Below are positions 1-10,708 of a stretch of DNA of 64,000 nucleotides, piece by piece. This DNA comes from Mayfieldus sp963772265 (GTDB taxonomy: Bacteria; Actinomycetota; Thermoleophilia; Solirubrobacterales; 70-9), in assembly GCA_963772265.1 (NCBI GenBank), contig CAVYWS010000002.1:1-64000 (forward strand), given 5' to 3'. Position numbers and translations under genes: made by a program. The notes under the pieces are model-generated. The model did not search any database. It had not been told where the DNA came from and saw only the letters and a list, made by a program, of their open reading frames with translations. How positions within the stretch are numbered: position 1 is the stretch's first letter; each line of letters begins with the position of its first letter.

Positions 1-193
1 CGAGTTGGAGGAGTGTCAGATCCTCTCCGAAGCGTCGCCTCCGGGTAAGACGGAGCTACGTCCGAGGTCATGGGCCGGGCGGATCGTCGACTATGCCCCC
101 TCTTCCCAGGAGCGCAAACTGGTCGAGCGCGCATTCCGTGGTGACATTCGTGGTGACAATCTGAGCGAAACTGAGAGCATCTCAGACCGCTGA
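1..193 (+). CDS. Possible 3' end of an unrecognised gene (partial)
   Basis: An open frame runs from the window edge (first possible start TTG at 5) to a TGA at 191-193, giving about 62 residues with no family motif that I recognise. Codon use has less third-position G/C bias than most genes here. It ends 46 bases before a tRNA-Leu 3' half, so if that half is an attachment-site scar this could belong to the integrated element. It may equally be non-coding. Confidence 0.25.
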   Translation, partial: ELEECQILSEASPPGKTELRPRSWAGRIVDYAPSSQERKLVERAFRGDIRGDNLSETESISDR

Positions 194-238
194 AACCGCT
201 TGGGAACGCGGAATCGCATCTGAGGGCACCCTCCTTGC

Positions 239-297
239 CGAGGTTGAGGGCCTTGTGGGCTTCACGGCCCGTGGAGGTTCGACTCCTCTCAGGCGCA
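239..297 (+). tRNA. tRNA-Leu(GAG) 3' half without a canonical 5' half
   Basis: An anticodon arm (stem 239-243/251-255, loop 244-250, anticodon GAG at 246-248 after the conserved T), a long variable arm (257-260 pairs with 267-270), a T arm (stem 273-277/285-289, loop TTCGACT), a 3' acceptor strand (290-296) and discriminator A297 are all present, as in leucine tRNAs. The matching 5' acceptor strand and a D arm with its GG pair are not found upstream. The best 5' partner, at 216-222, has one mismatch and one wobble, and leaves a non-canonical D arm. It therefore looks like a displaced tRNA 3' half, as left at one end of an element integrated into a tRNA gene, or a decayed tRNA. Confidence 0.4.
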
Positions 298-303
298 CTG
301 TGG

Positions 304-352
304 GCTGCTCGGGCAGACGGCGGGGGTCCTCCCCGCCGTCTAGCCGAGCAGC
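304..352. terminator. Strong 19-bp interrupted hairpin, likely bidirectional terminator
   Basis: Outer arms 304-312 and 344-352 (9 bp) and inner arms 316-325 and 331-340 (10 bp) pair perfectly around a 5-base loop, with 3-base bulges between them. The stop codon of the minus-strand solute-binding protein (340-342) lies inside the stem. There is no clear U tract. It probably ends that operon and may insulate it from the tRNA side. Confidence 0.6.
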
Positions 353-1291
353 GCGAGCCAGACGCCGGAGAACGGGGCCGGGCGCCAGCTGCTGATCCCC
401 CGCACCGAGCGGGCCAGGCCGATCGGGTGGGGACCGGCGATCGCAGTCGAGGTCAGCAGCGGATCGCCTCGCAGCCGCAGCGCCGCTTGGTGCCCGACCT
501 CACCTGCGACCTGGACGACGCCGTCGTGCAGCATCTCGAGGCGTACCGATCGCGGTGCAGGCCGGAACACGACCCCGTCGAGCGCCGGGCCGAGGCCCTC
601 CCGCGTACCCCACCAGCCGCCGTTTCTCTTCAGCACCAGCTTCTCCGGGCGGCGCTCGGTGAGCTCGAACGGGCCGCTGCCGGCCTGGGCCACCCGCCGC
701 AGCGAAGCGCCGGCCCCGCCCGGGTCGAGCGCGCCGGGAGAGACGAGCCCCAGTCGCGGGTCGGCAAGTCGCCGCGACAGGTCGGGGACCGGCGAGGAGA
801 AGACGAAGCGGACCAGGTCCGGCCGCGGCCCGTCGGCGGCGATCAACCCCGGCAACAGCGCCCTCCCGCCGGCGAGCCTCGCCAGCGCCGCGCGTTCACC
901 AGCACCGCCGAGGCGTCGAGCAGCCGCCGTCCTGAAAGCGGACCCCGGGCGCAGGTCAAGCCGCCAGACCCGGGAGTCGCCCGAGGAATGGATCGAGAGC
1001 GCCGAGTCCCGGGACCCCGCGCCGCCCACCGTACGGGGCGTCGAGGCTGGCGACCAAGGGCTCGAAGATCTGCCGGGCGACCAGCTGGGCCGGCAGCGTC
1101 GAGGCTGCAAGCGGATCCAGGCTGCCCCGCAACCGGGGGATCGCGTAGCCGAGCCTGCCGTTGCCGCCGGCCGTCGCCGGGCTGCCCGATGCCGTCCGGC
1201 CTGGTCGAACCGCCACCGCCGCATCCGAGCGCGACCGACGCCGCCAGGCGCGAGGGCCCCGAGCAGCGCGCCGCGGACCGGCAGCGCTCAC
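340..1291 (-). CDS. Family-5 extracellular solute-binding lipoprotein (peptide/nickel type), frameshifted
   Basis: The C-terminal 250 residues resemble Opp/Dpp-type periplasmic binding proteins, with the segments WRLDLRPG, GSGPFEL and ERRPEKLVLKRN. The N-terminal half lies in two other frames: a lipoprotein signal with lipobox ALGC followed by GGGGS near 1240, then LDPLAASTLPAQLVARQIFEPL near 1100. Joining them needs about three single-base shifts, near 1250, 1175 and 1000. The product would be a membrane-anchored substrate receptor for an ABC importer whose permeases are not in the window. The likely GTG start is 5 bases after the secG stop, so the two are co-transcribed. The gene could be a true pseudogene, but the conserved fragments and the many other shifts in the window favour sequence errors. 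Confidence 0.6.
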
Positions 1292-1295
1292 GGGG

Positions 1296-1521
1296 CTAGA
1301 TCTTGAGGATGACCACGGTGTTGATGACGAACAGGATCGCGAAGAAGACCGTCGCCCGGTCGAGGTTCTTCTCCACCATCGAGCCGCCACCAAACGAGCT
1401 GCCGCCGCCGCCGATCCCGAAGGCGCCCGAGAGGCCCGCGTCCTTGCCCGAGTGCAGAAGGATCGAGGAAGACAAGGACGACCGAGATGATCACCTGCAC
1501 GACTCCAAGCAGCGTGTACAT
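1296..1521 (-). CDS. secG: Preprotein translocase subunit SecG (frameshifted)
   Basis: SecG is the small two-helix subunit of the SecYEG channel. The start reads MYTLLGVVQVIISVVLVFL. After a one-base shift near 1468 it continues with ILLHSGKDAGLSGAFG, a Gly/Ser-rich linker, a second hydrophobic helix (TVFFAILFVINTVVIL) and a stop. Length (about 75 residues), two membrane segments and the HSGK-GLSGAFG loop fit the family. In many actinobacteria secG follows gap-pgk-tpiA; here it lies about 27 kb from that cluster, between ccm genes and a solute-binding protein. Confidence 0.85.
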
Positions 1522-1532
1522 GGCGCTGGATT

Positions 1533-1849
1533 CTACGCGGATGCTCCGCGGCCACCCTGCCCGCGCTGCCCGGCATCCCCGTCCTGCACCTTTTCGAGCT
1601 GATCGAGGATCTCCACCGCCTCGCGGCGAAGCTCGGCGTCCTGGCGGCGGAAGTCCTCGTCGGAGAGCTTTCCCGCTGCATGGTCGAGCTCGGTGTCGCG
1701 GATCTCGCGGTACTTCGCCTCCTTGCGGGACTCGAGGTCGGCGATCCGGGGGTCCTCCCCCCGCCTTCGGCCCGCTCGCGACGAAGGGGGACGACGACGA
1801 ACGCCGCCACGAGGGCGAACAGCAGGGCGCCGAGCAGGACCTCGAGCAA
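1533..1849 (-). CDS. CcmI-like cytochrome c maturation accessory protein (frameshifted)
   Basis: A TTG start directly after the ccmF stop opens a frame with one N-terminal membrane helix (LLGALLFALVAAFVVVPL). A C run at 1757-1762 breaks it; in the next frame it continues as a highly charged helical tail of about 75 residues (LESRKEAKYREIRDTELD, LSDEDFRRQDAELRREAVEI) to the TAG at 1533-1535. The layout of one membrane helix plus a coiled-coil-like charged domain behind ccmF matches the short CcmI/CycH-like proteins of actinobacterial and archaeal ccm operons, thought to help apocytochrome handling. The function is inferred from position and architecture only. Confidence 0.65.
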
Positions 1850-1850
1850 G

Positions 1851-4069
<2,219 letters not shown>

Positions 4070-4073
<4 letters not shown>

Positions 4074-4471
4074 GATTGGCGCTGCTCCGTGAACTTCGAC
4101 GGGCACTTGGTGATCAGCGTGTCGCGCTGACCGACGAAGGTCCCGTCGCGGACGCTTCCGGTCAGCACGATCTCACGCCCGGCCCGGAACGGGTCGGGGA
4201 CGGTGCCGGTGTAGGTCACCGGGATGCTGGTCGAGGGGTCGTTGCGGTCGGCGACCCGGAAGTCAAGCGTCTCGCCGCGGTGGCGGACCGACCCGGCGAC
4301 GACCTTGCCGGTGAGGTCGTAGGACTTGCCCGGAGAGGCGTTGAGCAGCTGCGAGGGCTGCTTGGCCTCGGTCGAGGCGCTGAACGAGGTGTAGACCAGG
4401 GCGGCGGCGAGCAGCACCGCTGTCCCCAGCGCCACCACGAGCCGGATCTTCCGTTTGCGGGCGGGGTCCAT
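4070..4471 (-). CDS. ccmE: Cytochrome c-type biogenesis haem chaperone CcmE, Cys-type
   Basis: The 133-residue protein has a short basic N terminus, one membrane anchor (LVVALGTAVLLAAALVYTSF) and an OB-like domain (YDLTGKVVAGSV, DFRVADRN, IPVTYTGTVPDPF, VLTGSVRDGTFVG). Near the C terminus, where classical CcmE has a haem-binding His in HxxxY, this one reads TKCPSKFTE. That is the CxxxY-type motif of some archaea, sulfate reducers and actinobacteria, with Phe in place of Tyr. It would carry haem to CcmF, which overlaps it by 4 bases. Confidence 0.92.
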
Positions 4472-4530
4472 CGAGGGAAAGGCTGATTATCGCAAGGGGC
4501 CGCCGCCGCGCCCCTGCTAAGAATGCCGCC

Positions 4531-5236
4531 ATGGCCGAGGACCCCGTACTCCTGATCACCGGCGCGAGCAGCGGGATCGGCGCGGCGACGGCGCGAGCCG
4601 CCGCCGGCTCGCACCGCCTCGTGCTTGCGGCGCGCCGCCTCGACGCCGTGCAGGACGCTTGCGGGCGAGCTGGGCGGCGAGGAGCGGGCGCTGGCGGTGA
4701 GCTGCGACGTCACCGAGTGGGACCAGGTCGAGGCGATGGCCGAGGTCGCCCTGGAGCGATTCGGCCGGATCGACGCGGTCTTCGCCAACGCCGGCTTTGG
4801 CGCCACCCGCGGCTTTCTCGAGGAGACGCCCGAGCACTGGCGCTCGATGGTTCTGACCAACGTCTACGGCGTCGCGCTGACGATCCGGGCAACCCTGCCC
4901 CAGATGCTCGAGCGCGGCGACGGCCACTACCTGATCACCAGCTCGGTGGCGGGGCGGCGGGCGCTTCCCGGCTCGCTCTACGCGGCCACCAAGCACGCGG
5001 TCGGCGCGATCGGCGAGGGGCTGCGGCTGGAGCTGCGCCAGATGCAGGACAACCAGGACATCCGGGTGACCTTGATCGAGCCGGGGATGGTCGACACGCC
5101 GTTCTTCGACTCCGGCGCTCCCGACTGGGCGCTTCGCGACGAGGACATCGCCGGCGCCGTGATCTGGGCGCTGGAACAGCCCGAGCGGGTCGAGGTCAAC
5201 GAGGTGCTGGTTCGGCCGACGCACCAGCCGATGTAG
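4531..5236 (+). CDS. Short-chain dehydrogenase/reductase (one frameshift)
   Basis: This is an NAD(P)-dependent oxidoreductase of the classical SDR family. The N terminus has the cofactor motif TGASSGIG and a following arginine (LAARR) that suggests NADP preference. A one-base loss near 4657 moves the rest into the next frame: DVTEWDQ, NAGFGATRGF, the catalytic SS...YAATKHA, then EPGMVDTPFF. About 235 residues, the usual length. The substrate cannot be told from sequence. It is divergent from ccmE and converges on the acyltransferase gene with a 41-base overlap. Confidence 0.85.
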
Positions 5237-5990
5237 AGGCATCGGTCAAGCCGGCGGCGGGGCTCAGATCCTTGATCACAGTTGCCGGATTGCCTGCGAT
5301 CACCGAGCCAGCCGGGTAATCGCCTCCTCGCACAACCGCGTTTGCGGCCACAACCGAATTGCGGCCGATCTGCGCCCCCCGCAGGACAACGGCACCGATC
5401 GCGATCATGGCGTTTCTACCGATCCGCACGGGTTTAACGTGAATCGGCTTCTCCATGTAGTGCCCGTCGGTGCCGTCGAAGGTGTGGTCGGAATCGACGA
5501 CGCTGCGCGCTCACCAGATCCCAACAAAGTCCTCGATCTCGATGCTCTCGCTGCAGTGCACCGCCCCGTGACGCCCCAGCGTCACCTTGTCGCCGGCGAT
5601 CAGGTCACCGTCAGACTTGATCCAAATCCCATCCCTGATCCGGCATCTGCGACCGAAGCGGATCGAGCCGCATCGCAAAAGGATGCGAACCCCGTTCTCG
5701 AAGTTGGTGTCGTCGCCGATCTCGATCAGGTTGTCGCCCAGAGCCCAAACCTCGATCGTCATTTGCCGTCCCAGGCGCACGTTCCGACCGAGTCGCAAGG
5801 TCAGAGTTCCGCCGCCTTCACCGATTGGGACCGCCTTGATCGCCGGGGGTGAGTCGAATGTCGCTCCGTGAGGTGCCTCCAGGACCAGCCTGCCACCGCA
5901 GCGGCGCAACTCGAATCGCGCCCGCACCGCCCAGAGCTCAAACCGCAACCGGCGCCAGCCATCGCGAAGGCCGCGGGCAATTGCCCTCAT
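5196..5990 (-). CDS. Left-handed beta-helix (hexapeptide) acyltransferase, interrupted
   Basis: The protein shows LbetaH repeats (LGRNVRLGRQMTIEV, IEIGDDTNFENG, IRFGRRCRIRDG) followed by the acetyltransferase signature VVDSDHTFDGTDG, EKPIHVKPVRIGRNAMIAIGAVVLRG and AGNPATVIK. This architecture belongs to WcaF/NodL-like O-acetyltransferases that modify glycans. The frame is broken by a TGA at 5511-5513, with coding in the same frame on both sides. Deleting one base before it and adding one after it restores a family-like stretch (VGIGERAxVVDSD), so two compensating indels are likelier than a real stop. The ATG at 5990 starts the recognisable protein. Confidence 0.75.
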
Positions 5991-6096
5991 CGGCCGGGAT
6001 TGGTCTGAATCGTCATGGCACAATGCTGCCGCATCCCTCTCGCCGATGTGGAGGTTGATTTGGGGGGCCCCGCAACCAACCGTGGCCGATGGCCGG

Positions 6097-7122
6097 TCAG
6101 CGCCGCCCGAGCAGCGCCCGGACGAGCCGCCAGTAGCCGCGCAGGGACAGGCGCAGGATTCGCGATCGCCCAGCTCGCCCGAAGAACGGAGACTCAAGGT
6201 CCGCGGTCAGCAAGGCAGCGAAGTCGGCGGCGGAGATCGAGCGAGCGCGCTGGATCGCGCCGCGGGTTCGAAGAGCCCAGGGCAGGCGCCTCAGGCCGTC
6301 GAGGGTGGCGAGCATCTTCTGCCCGCCCCAGCCGCCGGAGATCGAGATCGGGATCAGCGCCAGCTCGGTGAGCAGCAGTGCCGGCGCCAGCAGGATCAGG
6401 AGCGCGGTCGGGTAGGTGCGAAGCACAAGCGCCCAGCGGTTGCGCTCCAGCCAGCGCATCTTGGCGGCGCCGCCGAACTCGTACTCGTGATCGACGATCG
6501 CGGAAGGCTCGATCCCGAGGCGCTGCCCCTCCAGCCGAAGCCGGAGCGAGAGGTCGATGTCCTCCTGGTAGAGGAAGTAGGGCTCGGGGAAGCCGTCGAG
6601 GCGTCGAAAGGTCTCCAGCGGCAGCGCCAGGCAGGCGCCCGAGAGCGCGGTGACCTCGCCCGGCCGGACCTCCCGCGGTGGGCGGCCGTGCTTTCCCGCC
6701 CAGGCGAGACCGGTGAAGTGGACCGGGTTGCCGGCCGTGTTGACATCACGGCCGTCGTTGCAGATGACCAGGCCCATCCAGGCCGCCCAACCACGGTCCT
6801 CGGTCCAGGGCCGGACGATCGCGTCGCGAAACCCGGGCAGCGGCCGGGCATCGGGGTTGAGCAGGAGCAGCAGCTCCTCGCCAGCCGCCCTGGCGCCGGC
6901 ATTGGCGGCAGCCGCGAAGCCGGTGTTGCCGCCCATCTGCACGATCCGCGCCCGCGGCGCAAGCTCGGCCACCAGACCCGGCGTCCCGTCGCTAGATCCG
7001 TTGTCGGCGACGATCAGCTCATCGCCTTCGCGAAGCTGCTCGACCAGCGCCGGCAGCGAGGCCTTCAAGGCCGCAACGCTGTTCCAGGTGACGATGACGG
7101 TGGAGAGCCGCGGCTCCGGCAT
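6097..7122 (-). CDS. Family 2 glycosyltransferase (rhamnosyltransferase-like)
   Basis: The 341-residue protein has an N-terminal GT-A fold: STVIVTWNS, the nucleotide-binding NGSSDGT, the DxD-like LLNPDARP, an acceptor region ALSGACLALP and the EDIDLSLR motif. A hydrophobic stretch near residues 235-265 (LLILLAPALLLTELALIPI) and a basic C-terminal helix suggest membrane attachment. It resembles WbbL/RfbF-type transferases that add rhamnose or a similar sugar to a lipid-linked glycan. The ATG at 7122 is preferred to a TTG ten codons upstream. Its neighbours are sulfotransferases, an acyltransferase and a flippase. Confidence 0.9.
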   Translation of the reverse strand: MPEPRLSTVIVTWNSVAALKASLPALVEQLREGDELIVADNGSSDGTPGLVAELAPRARIVQMGGNTGFAAAANAGARAAGEELLLLLNPDARPLPGFRDAIVRPWTEDRGWAAWMGLVICNDGRDVNTAGNPVHFTGLAWAGKHGRPPREVRPGEVTALSGACLALPLETFRRLDGFPEPYFLYQEDIDLSLRLRLEGQRLGIEPSAIVDHEYEFGGAAKMRWLERNRWALVLRTYPTALLILLAPALLLTELALIPISISGGWGGQKMLATLDGLRRLPWALRTRGAIQRARSISAADFAALLTADLESPFFGRAGRSRILRLSLRGYWRLVRALLGRR

Positions 7123-7197
7123 ACGGGCGGAGGCTAACTGCAGGTCGGGCAACTGGAGCAGAAGGTCGGCTGGCTCGGGAAACTGAACGAGGTTCCG

Positions 7198-8186
7198 ATG
7201 GACAAAACGCTGCCGGATTCCTTGTCACAGCTTGCCGCCCCACCCATCTTTGTCGTGGGCCTTCATCGCTCGGGCACCACTTGGGTCTTCGACATGTCAC
7301 GGCGCACCCCGAAGTGGCCGGCGTATTCGAGTCCGGCCTCTACAGCGCCAAACTCGGATTCGCCCCGCTGTTCAAGGAGGAGCACTGGTACCAACAGAAC
7401 AAGGAGCGGCTTGAGAGCGACCGCGAGTTCTTCGGGACGACCTTCCGATTGAATCAGCTGATCGAGCGGGACGAACCCATGCGGGACATCCGCAAAGTTT
7501 CAGGGCGATGGCTCAGCCGGGCGCTTCAGCCTCAAGATCGCTTCCTCGTGGAGAAAACCCCGCAACACCTGGAGACCATGGGGACGATTTCCGAGATCTT
7601 CCCCGGGGCGGTCTTCATCCATGTCGTTCGCGATGGACGCGACATGGCCGTTTCACAGCAGGCAGCGGCGCGGTCCTGGCCGGGTCAACACGGCAGGACA
7701 GTAAACGTCGGCGCAACCGCCACTTACTGGGCCACGGAATTGACGAGCGCACGAGACGCAGCCGAACGCGAGGGTCTTCGCTACACCGAGGTCCGCTATG
7801 AGCAGATGCGCCTCGACCCCGGCGGCGAATTGATCCGGTTGTTCGACTTCTGCGATATCCCGACCGACAAAGATCTGATCGCCCGGATCTGCGAGGCAAC
7901 CAGCCTCTCGAACCAGCGGCGAGGCGAAGGTGATGCCTTCCGGCGACGGGGCCAGGTCGGAGAGTGGCGGGACAGCTTCGGCCTTCGCGACCGATTCCGC
8001 TTCGACCGTGGCGCCGGGGACATGCTCGTGGAACTCGGCTACGAGGCGAACAGGGCCTGGTGGCTGAGGCCCCAGCGAGGGGCCAAAGGATCAGATCGCG
8101 GGCCGGGCCAAGAGGGCCTGGGACGGGACCCCGGTCCCGCCAGTGGCCAGTCGCAGCGCCAGGCGGCGCCTGGCAGCCCGCAGTGA
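7198..8186 (+). CDS. Sulfotransferase family protein 1 (one frameshift)
   Basis: A PAPS-dependent sulfotransferase. The ATG at 7198 is followed by the 5'-phosphosulfate-binding loop VVGLHRSGTTWVF. A shift near 7300 moves the frame, after which HPEVAGVFESGL, EKTPQHLE and the 3'-phosphate-binding motif VFIHVVRDGRDMAVS follow. The C-terminal domain has RYEQMRLDPGGEL and GEWRDSF, typical of bacterial sulfotransferase_3 proteins. The last 40 residues are Gly/Pro/Gln-rich and overlap the next gene, so the true end may lie near 8070. It probably sulfates a glycan or lipid made by this island. Confidence 0.85.
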
Positions 8187-8931
8187 ACGTGGCAGAGGCC
8201 GGGGCGGGTGGCTTGGCCCAAGCGGGATGCAATACGGGCTCGTAGCCCGCTCGATGTCAAAGCCTGTGGCCAGCAGCATCTGCCGATGGCCGGCCGCGTT
8301 CGGGCACCCACCATTGACAGAGATTGCTGATGCCGTCCAGCTCGGCGACGGGGCTGCGCCGGCGCCCGCCCAGCAAGCCGATCCGAATCTCCTCGTTGGA
8401 GAGGAACGAGCCCGAGCACACGCCCCGAATCGCCTCGAGGGCGCGCAGCGGATCGCGCAGGTGCAGCGTCAGGCTGCCGCAGACCACCACGTCGAAGCTG
8501 CCCAATCTCTCGGGGGTCAGGTCGTAGGCGCTGATCAGCTCGCGCTGCACCGAGGAGCCAAGCGCCCGCCGGGCGATCTCGAAGCCGTGCCCCTTCTCCG
8601 GGCCTGCCATCTCGGCCAGCGCCTTCGGCCCCCGCGCCCGCAGCCGCGGCGGCCAATCCCAGTCCTCGTGCTGGGGGACGTCGACCGCGACCACCTCGGC
8701 GGCTCCCCGCCGCTCCATCTCGAAGGCGAGGAATCCGTCGTAGGTCCCGACGTCGAGGCATCGCTTGCCCTCGATCTGCGGCCAGGGCAGCCGATCGACG
8801 ATCGGCCGCAGGTCGAACCAGCCGGGGGTGACGATCCCCTGCCCGAGCTCCATCGTGTGGTACCAGATCGGGTTTGCGGCGACCTCGGCCGCCAGGTCAG
8901 CCGACTCCGGCGCCTCCGGAGGCAAGGTCAT
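8091..8931 (-). CDS. Class I SAM-dependent methyltransferase, CmoB/DUF1698-like (one frameshift)
   Basis: An N-terminal segment (IWYHTMELGQGIVTPGWFDLRP) leads into the SAM-binding motif KRCLDVGTYDGFLAFEME and the acidic AVDVPQHEDWDWPP. This arrangement is shared with CmoB-like and DUF1698 methyltransferases, here more likely acting on a sugar than on tRNA. After FDVVVCGSLTLHL the frame is lost near 8303 and resumes as NAAGHRQMLLATGFDIERA to the stop at 8091. The ATG at 8931 gives the best N terminus. The C-terminal tail overlaps the convergent sulfotransferase gene by about 95 bases. Confidence 0.8.
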
Positions 8932-9004
8932 TTCCCGCTGGCCCTGCATGCCGCGGCATGATCGCAAGCCGGCGCAGAAGCGTGAGCCGGTTCCCGCCGC
9001 TCGG

Positions 9005-10608
9005 CTAGGAAACCTGGGTGGCGCCGACCGGCGCCACTGCGGGCCGGCGCCTCAGATAACCGAGGATCTCGCGCAGCAGGGGACGTTCGAGCAGGACCGT
9101 CGCGGCAATCGTCGTGGCGACATAGATGGTCAGCTCGACGATCGCGAGGGTCGGGAGTGCGCGTCGCCATGCTCGATCAGGCGCATCGCCAGAACGATCG
9201 CGACCGGCGGAACGCTCGGCGTGATCGCCCGCAGCGCGTGCCAGAACATCTGGAATCCCTCGAACAGCTTCGCCAGGTAATAGGTCCGCACGATCAGAGT
9301 GATCACGGTCGCCATCAGCATCCCGATCGCATAGCCGTGGAGCCCGCCGAAGATCAGCAGGGGCGCAGTGATTAACAGGAAGGAGCCGGCCGAGATGAAA
9401 CCGACGACCGCCAAGGGGCGGGTGTGGTTCTTGGCCCGCAGGAAGGCAGTCCAGTTGAAGCCGATCTGGTTGATCGCGGCGATGATTCCGAAGACCTGGA
9501 AGATGAAGATCGCCGAGTGCCACTTGTCGCCGATCACGAAATGGACCAGGTCGGCCGAGAAGATGGCCAGGCCGAAACCGAATGGCATCCCCCACATCAG
9601 CGCCAGGCGGTTCGACTTCACGAACGACTCCAGCATCAGGTCGGCCCGATTCCGCACCGCACAGATGGCGGGGTAGAGGGTCTGCGTGACGATGCCGTCG
9701 ACGCCGTCGGCGAACGCGATGTAGGAGGACGCCAGCCCGATCGCGCCCAGCCCCGCGAGGCCAACGGTGTGGGCCCCGATCAGCACCGATCCCTGGGCGA
9801 CGACGATGCCGCCGATCTGCGCGACGACCAGGGGCCACGAGAACTGGAAGTACTCGCGCACGGTTCCTCGTTCGAACCGCAGCCGGAGGCGAAATGGAGA
9901 GACGAGCATGCAGGCCAGGCCACAGCTCCAACTTCCGACCACCATGCCGATCACCAGGCTCCAGTAGCCAAAACCGGCAATTGCAAGGCCGATCGTGACG
10001 GCGAACGTGACGACCGGATCGATCGCGCCCAGGGTGCGCTGACGGACGAAGTTCATCTGACGGTTGTAGATCCAGGTCGGTGCCTGGAAGCTGTTTCCGA
10101 TCGTGGCCAGCAGCAGGATCAGCCCCGGTAGGACGATCTGCCATTCGCCGTAGGCGGCTGCGAAGGCCGGCAGCAGGACGGCGCCGAAGGCGACGAATGC
10201 CAGGGTCAGCAGCAACTCGATCGTGAACGCCTTCTGGAAGGCCGCCTCCTGGTCCGATTCGGCCTGCTGGACGAACTTGTCGCTGATCCCCACGTTCTTG
10301 ATGAACATCAGGGTGATCAGAACGACCATGACAACGCCCCAGACTCCGAGCTCGCTCGGTGTGAGGAAGGCCGCGACCAGCGTCCGCCTCAGCAGGACCA
10401 GGACCGTCATCGCGACCTGAAAGCCGGCATTGATGATCGTCCCCCTGGCGGTGTGCTGGCGAAGGCTGCCCCTAATGCCAGGGAAGCGCCCTTCGAAGGG
10501 AGCGAGCTCGGATTCCAGCCCTCCGATCTCCGCAGGGTCGACTTGAGTGGGCTCAGGCACACCTGCAGGGTCATTCAAGCGACGTCGCTGAAGACGTACC
10601 CCGGCCAT
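9005..10608 (-). CDS. MOP-superfamily oligosaccharide flippase (one frameshift)
   Basis: A large integral membrane protein with 12 or more predicted helices in Wzx/MATE arrangement, for example TIINAGFQVAMTVLVLLRR, TPSELGVWGVVMVVLITLMF and GFGYWSLVIGMVVGSW. It belongs to the polysaccharide-synthesis flippases that turn lipid-linked glycans over to the outer leaflet. Near 9170 a one-base shift moves the last 45 residues (TIAATVLLERPLLREILGY) into another frame. The ATG at 10608 is preferred; the gene is divergent from sulfotransferase 2 with about 100 bases between them. It is the export step of the island. Confidence 0.85.
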
Positions 10609-10674
10609 GCGGCCCAAGCTAGCAGGCAAATATCGGCTCTCACGCCGATTCCCACCCCCTTGCGCGAACCTGCG

Positions 10675-10693
10675 CGAGGCAAAAAACGCCTCG
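10675..10693. promoter_or_regulatory. Small hairpin in the divergent promoter region
   Basis: Six-base arms CGAGGC and GCCTCG flank the loop AAAAAAC between the divergent flippase and sulfotransferase 2 genes, 16 bases before the likely sulfotransferase start. It could sit in the 5' leader of either transcript. No clear promoter boxes were found. Confidence 0.25.
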
Positions 10694-10708
10694 GTATCGT
10701 CGCCGCGG

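Noticed and set aside
216..297. Selenocysteine tRNA (8-bp acceptor GCATCTGA with TCAGGCGC, GGTTCGACTCC T arm as in selC)
   Set aside because: The acceptor has a mismatch and a wobble, no TCA anticodon loop forms with proper stem length, and the GAG anticodon arm plus long variable arm fit tRNA-Leu better.
5511..5513. TGA as selenocysteine codon in the acyltransferase
   Set aside because: Hexapeptide acyltransferases are not selenoproteins, no SECIS-like hairpin was seen just downstream, and two compensating indels explain the site.
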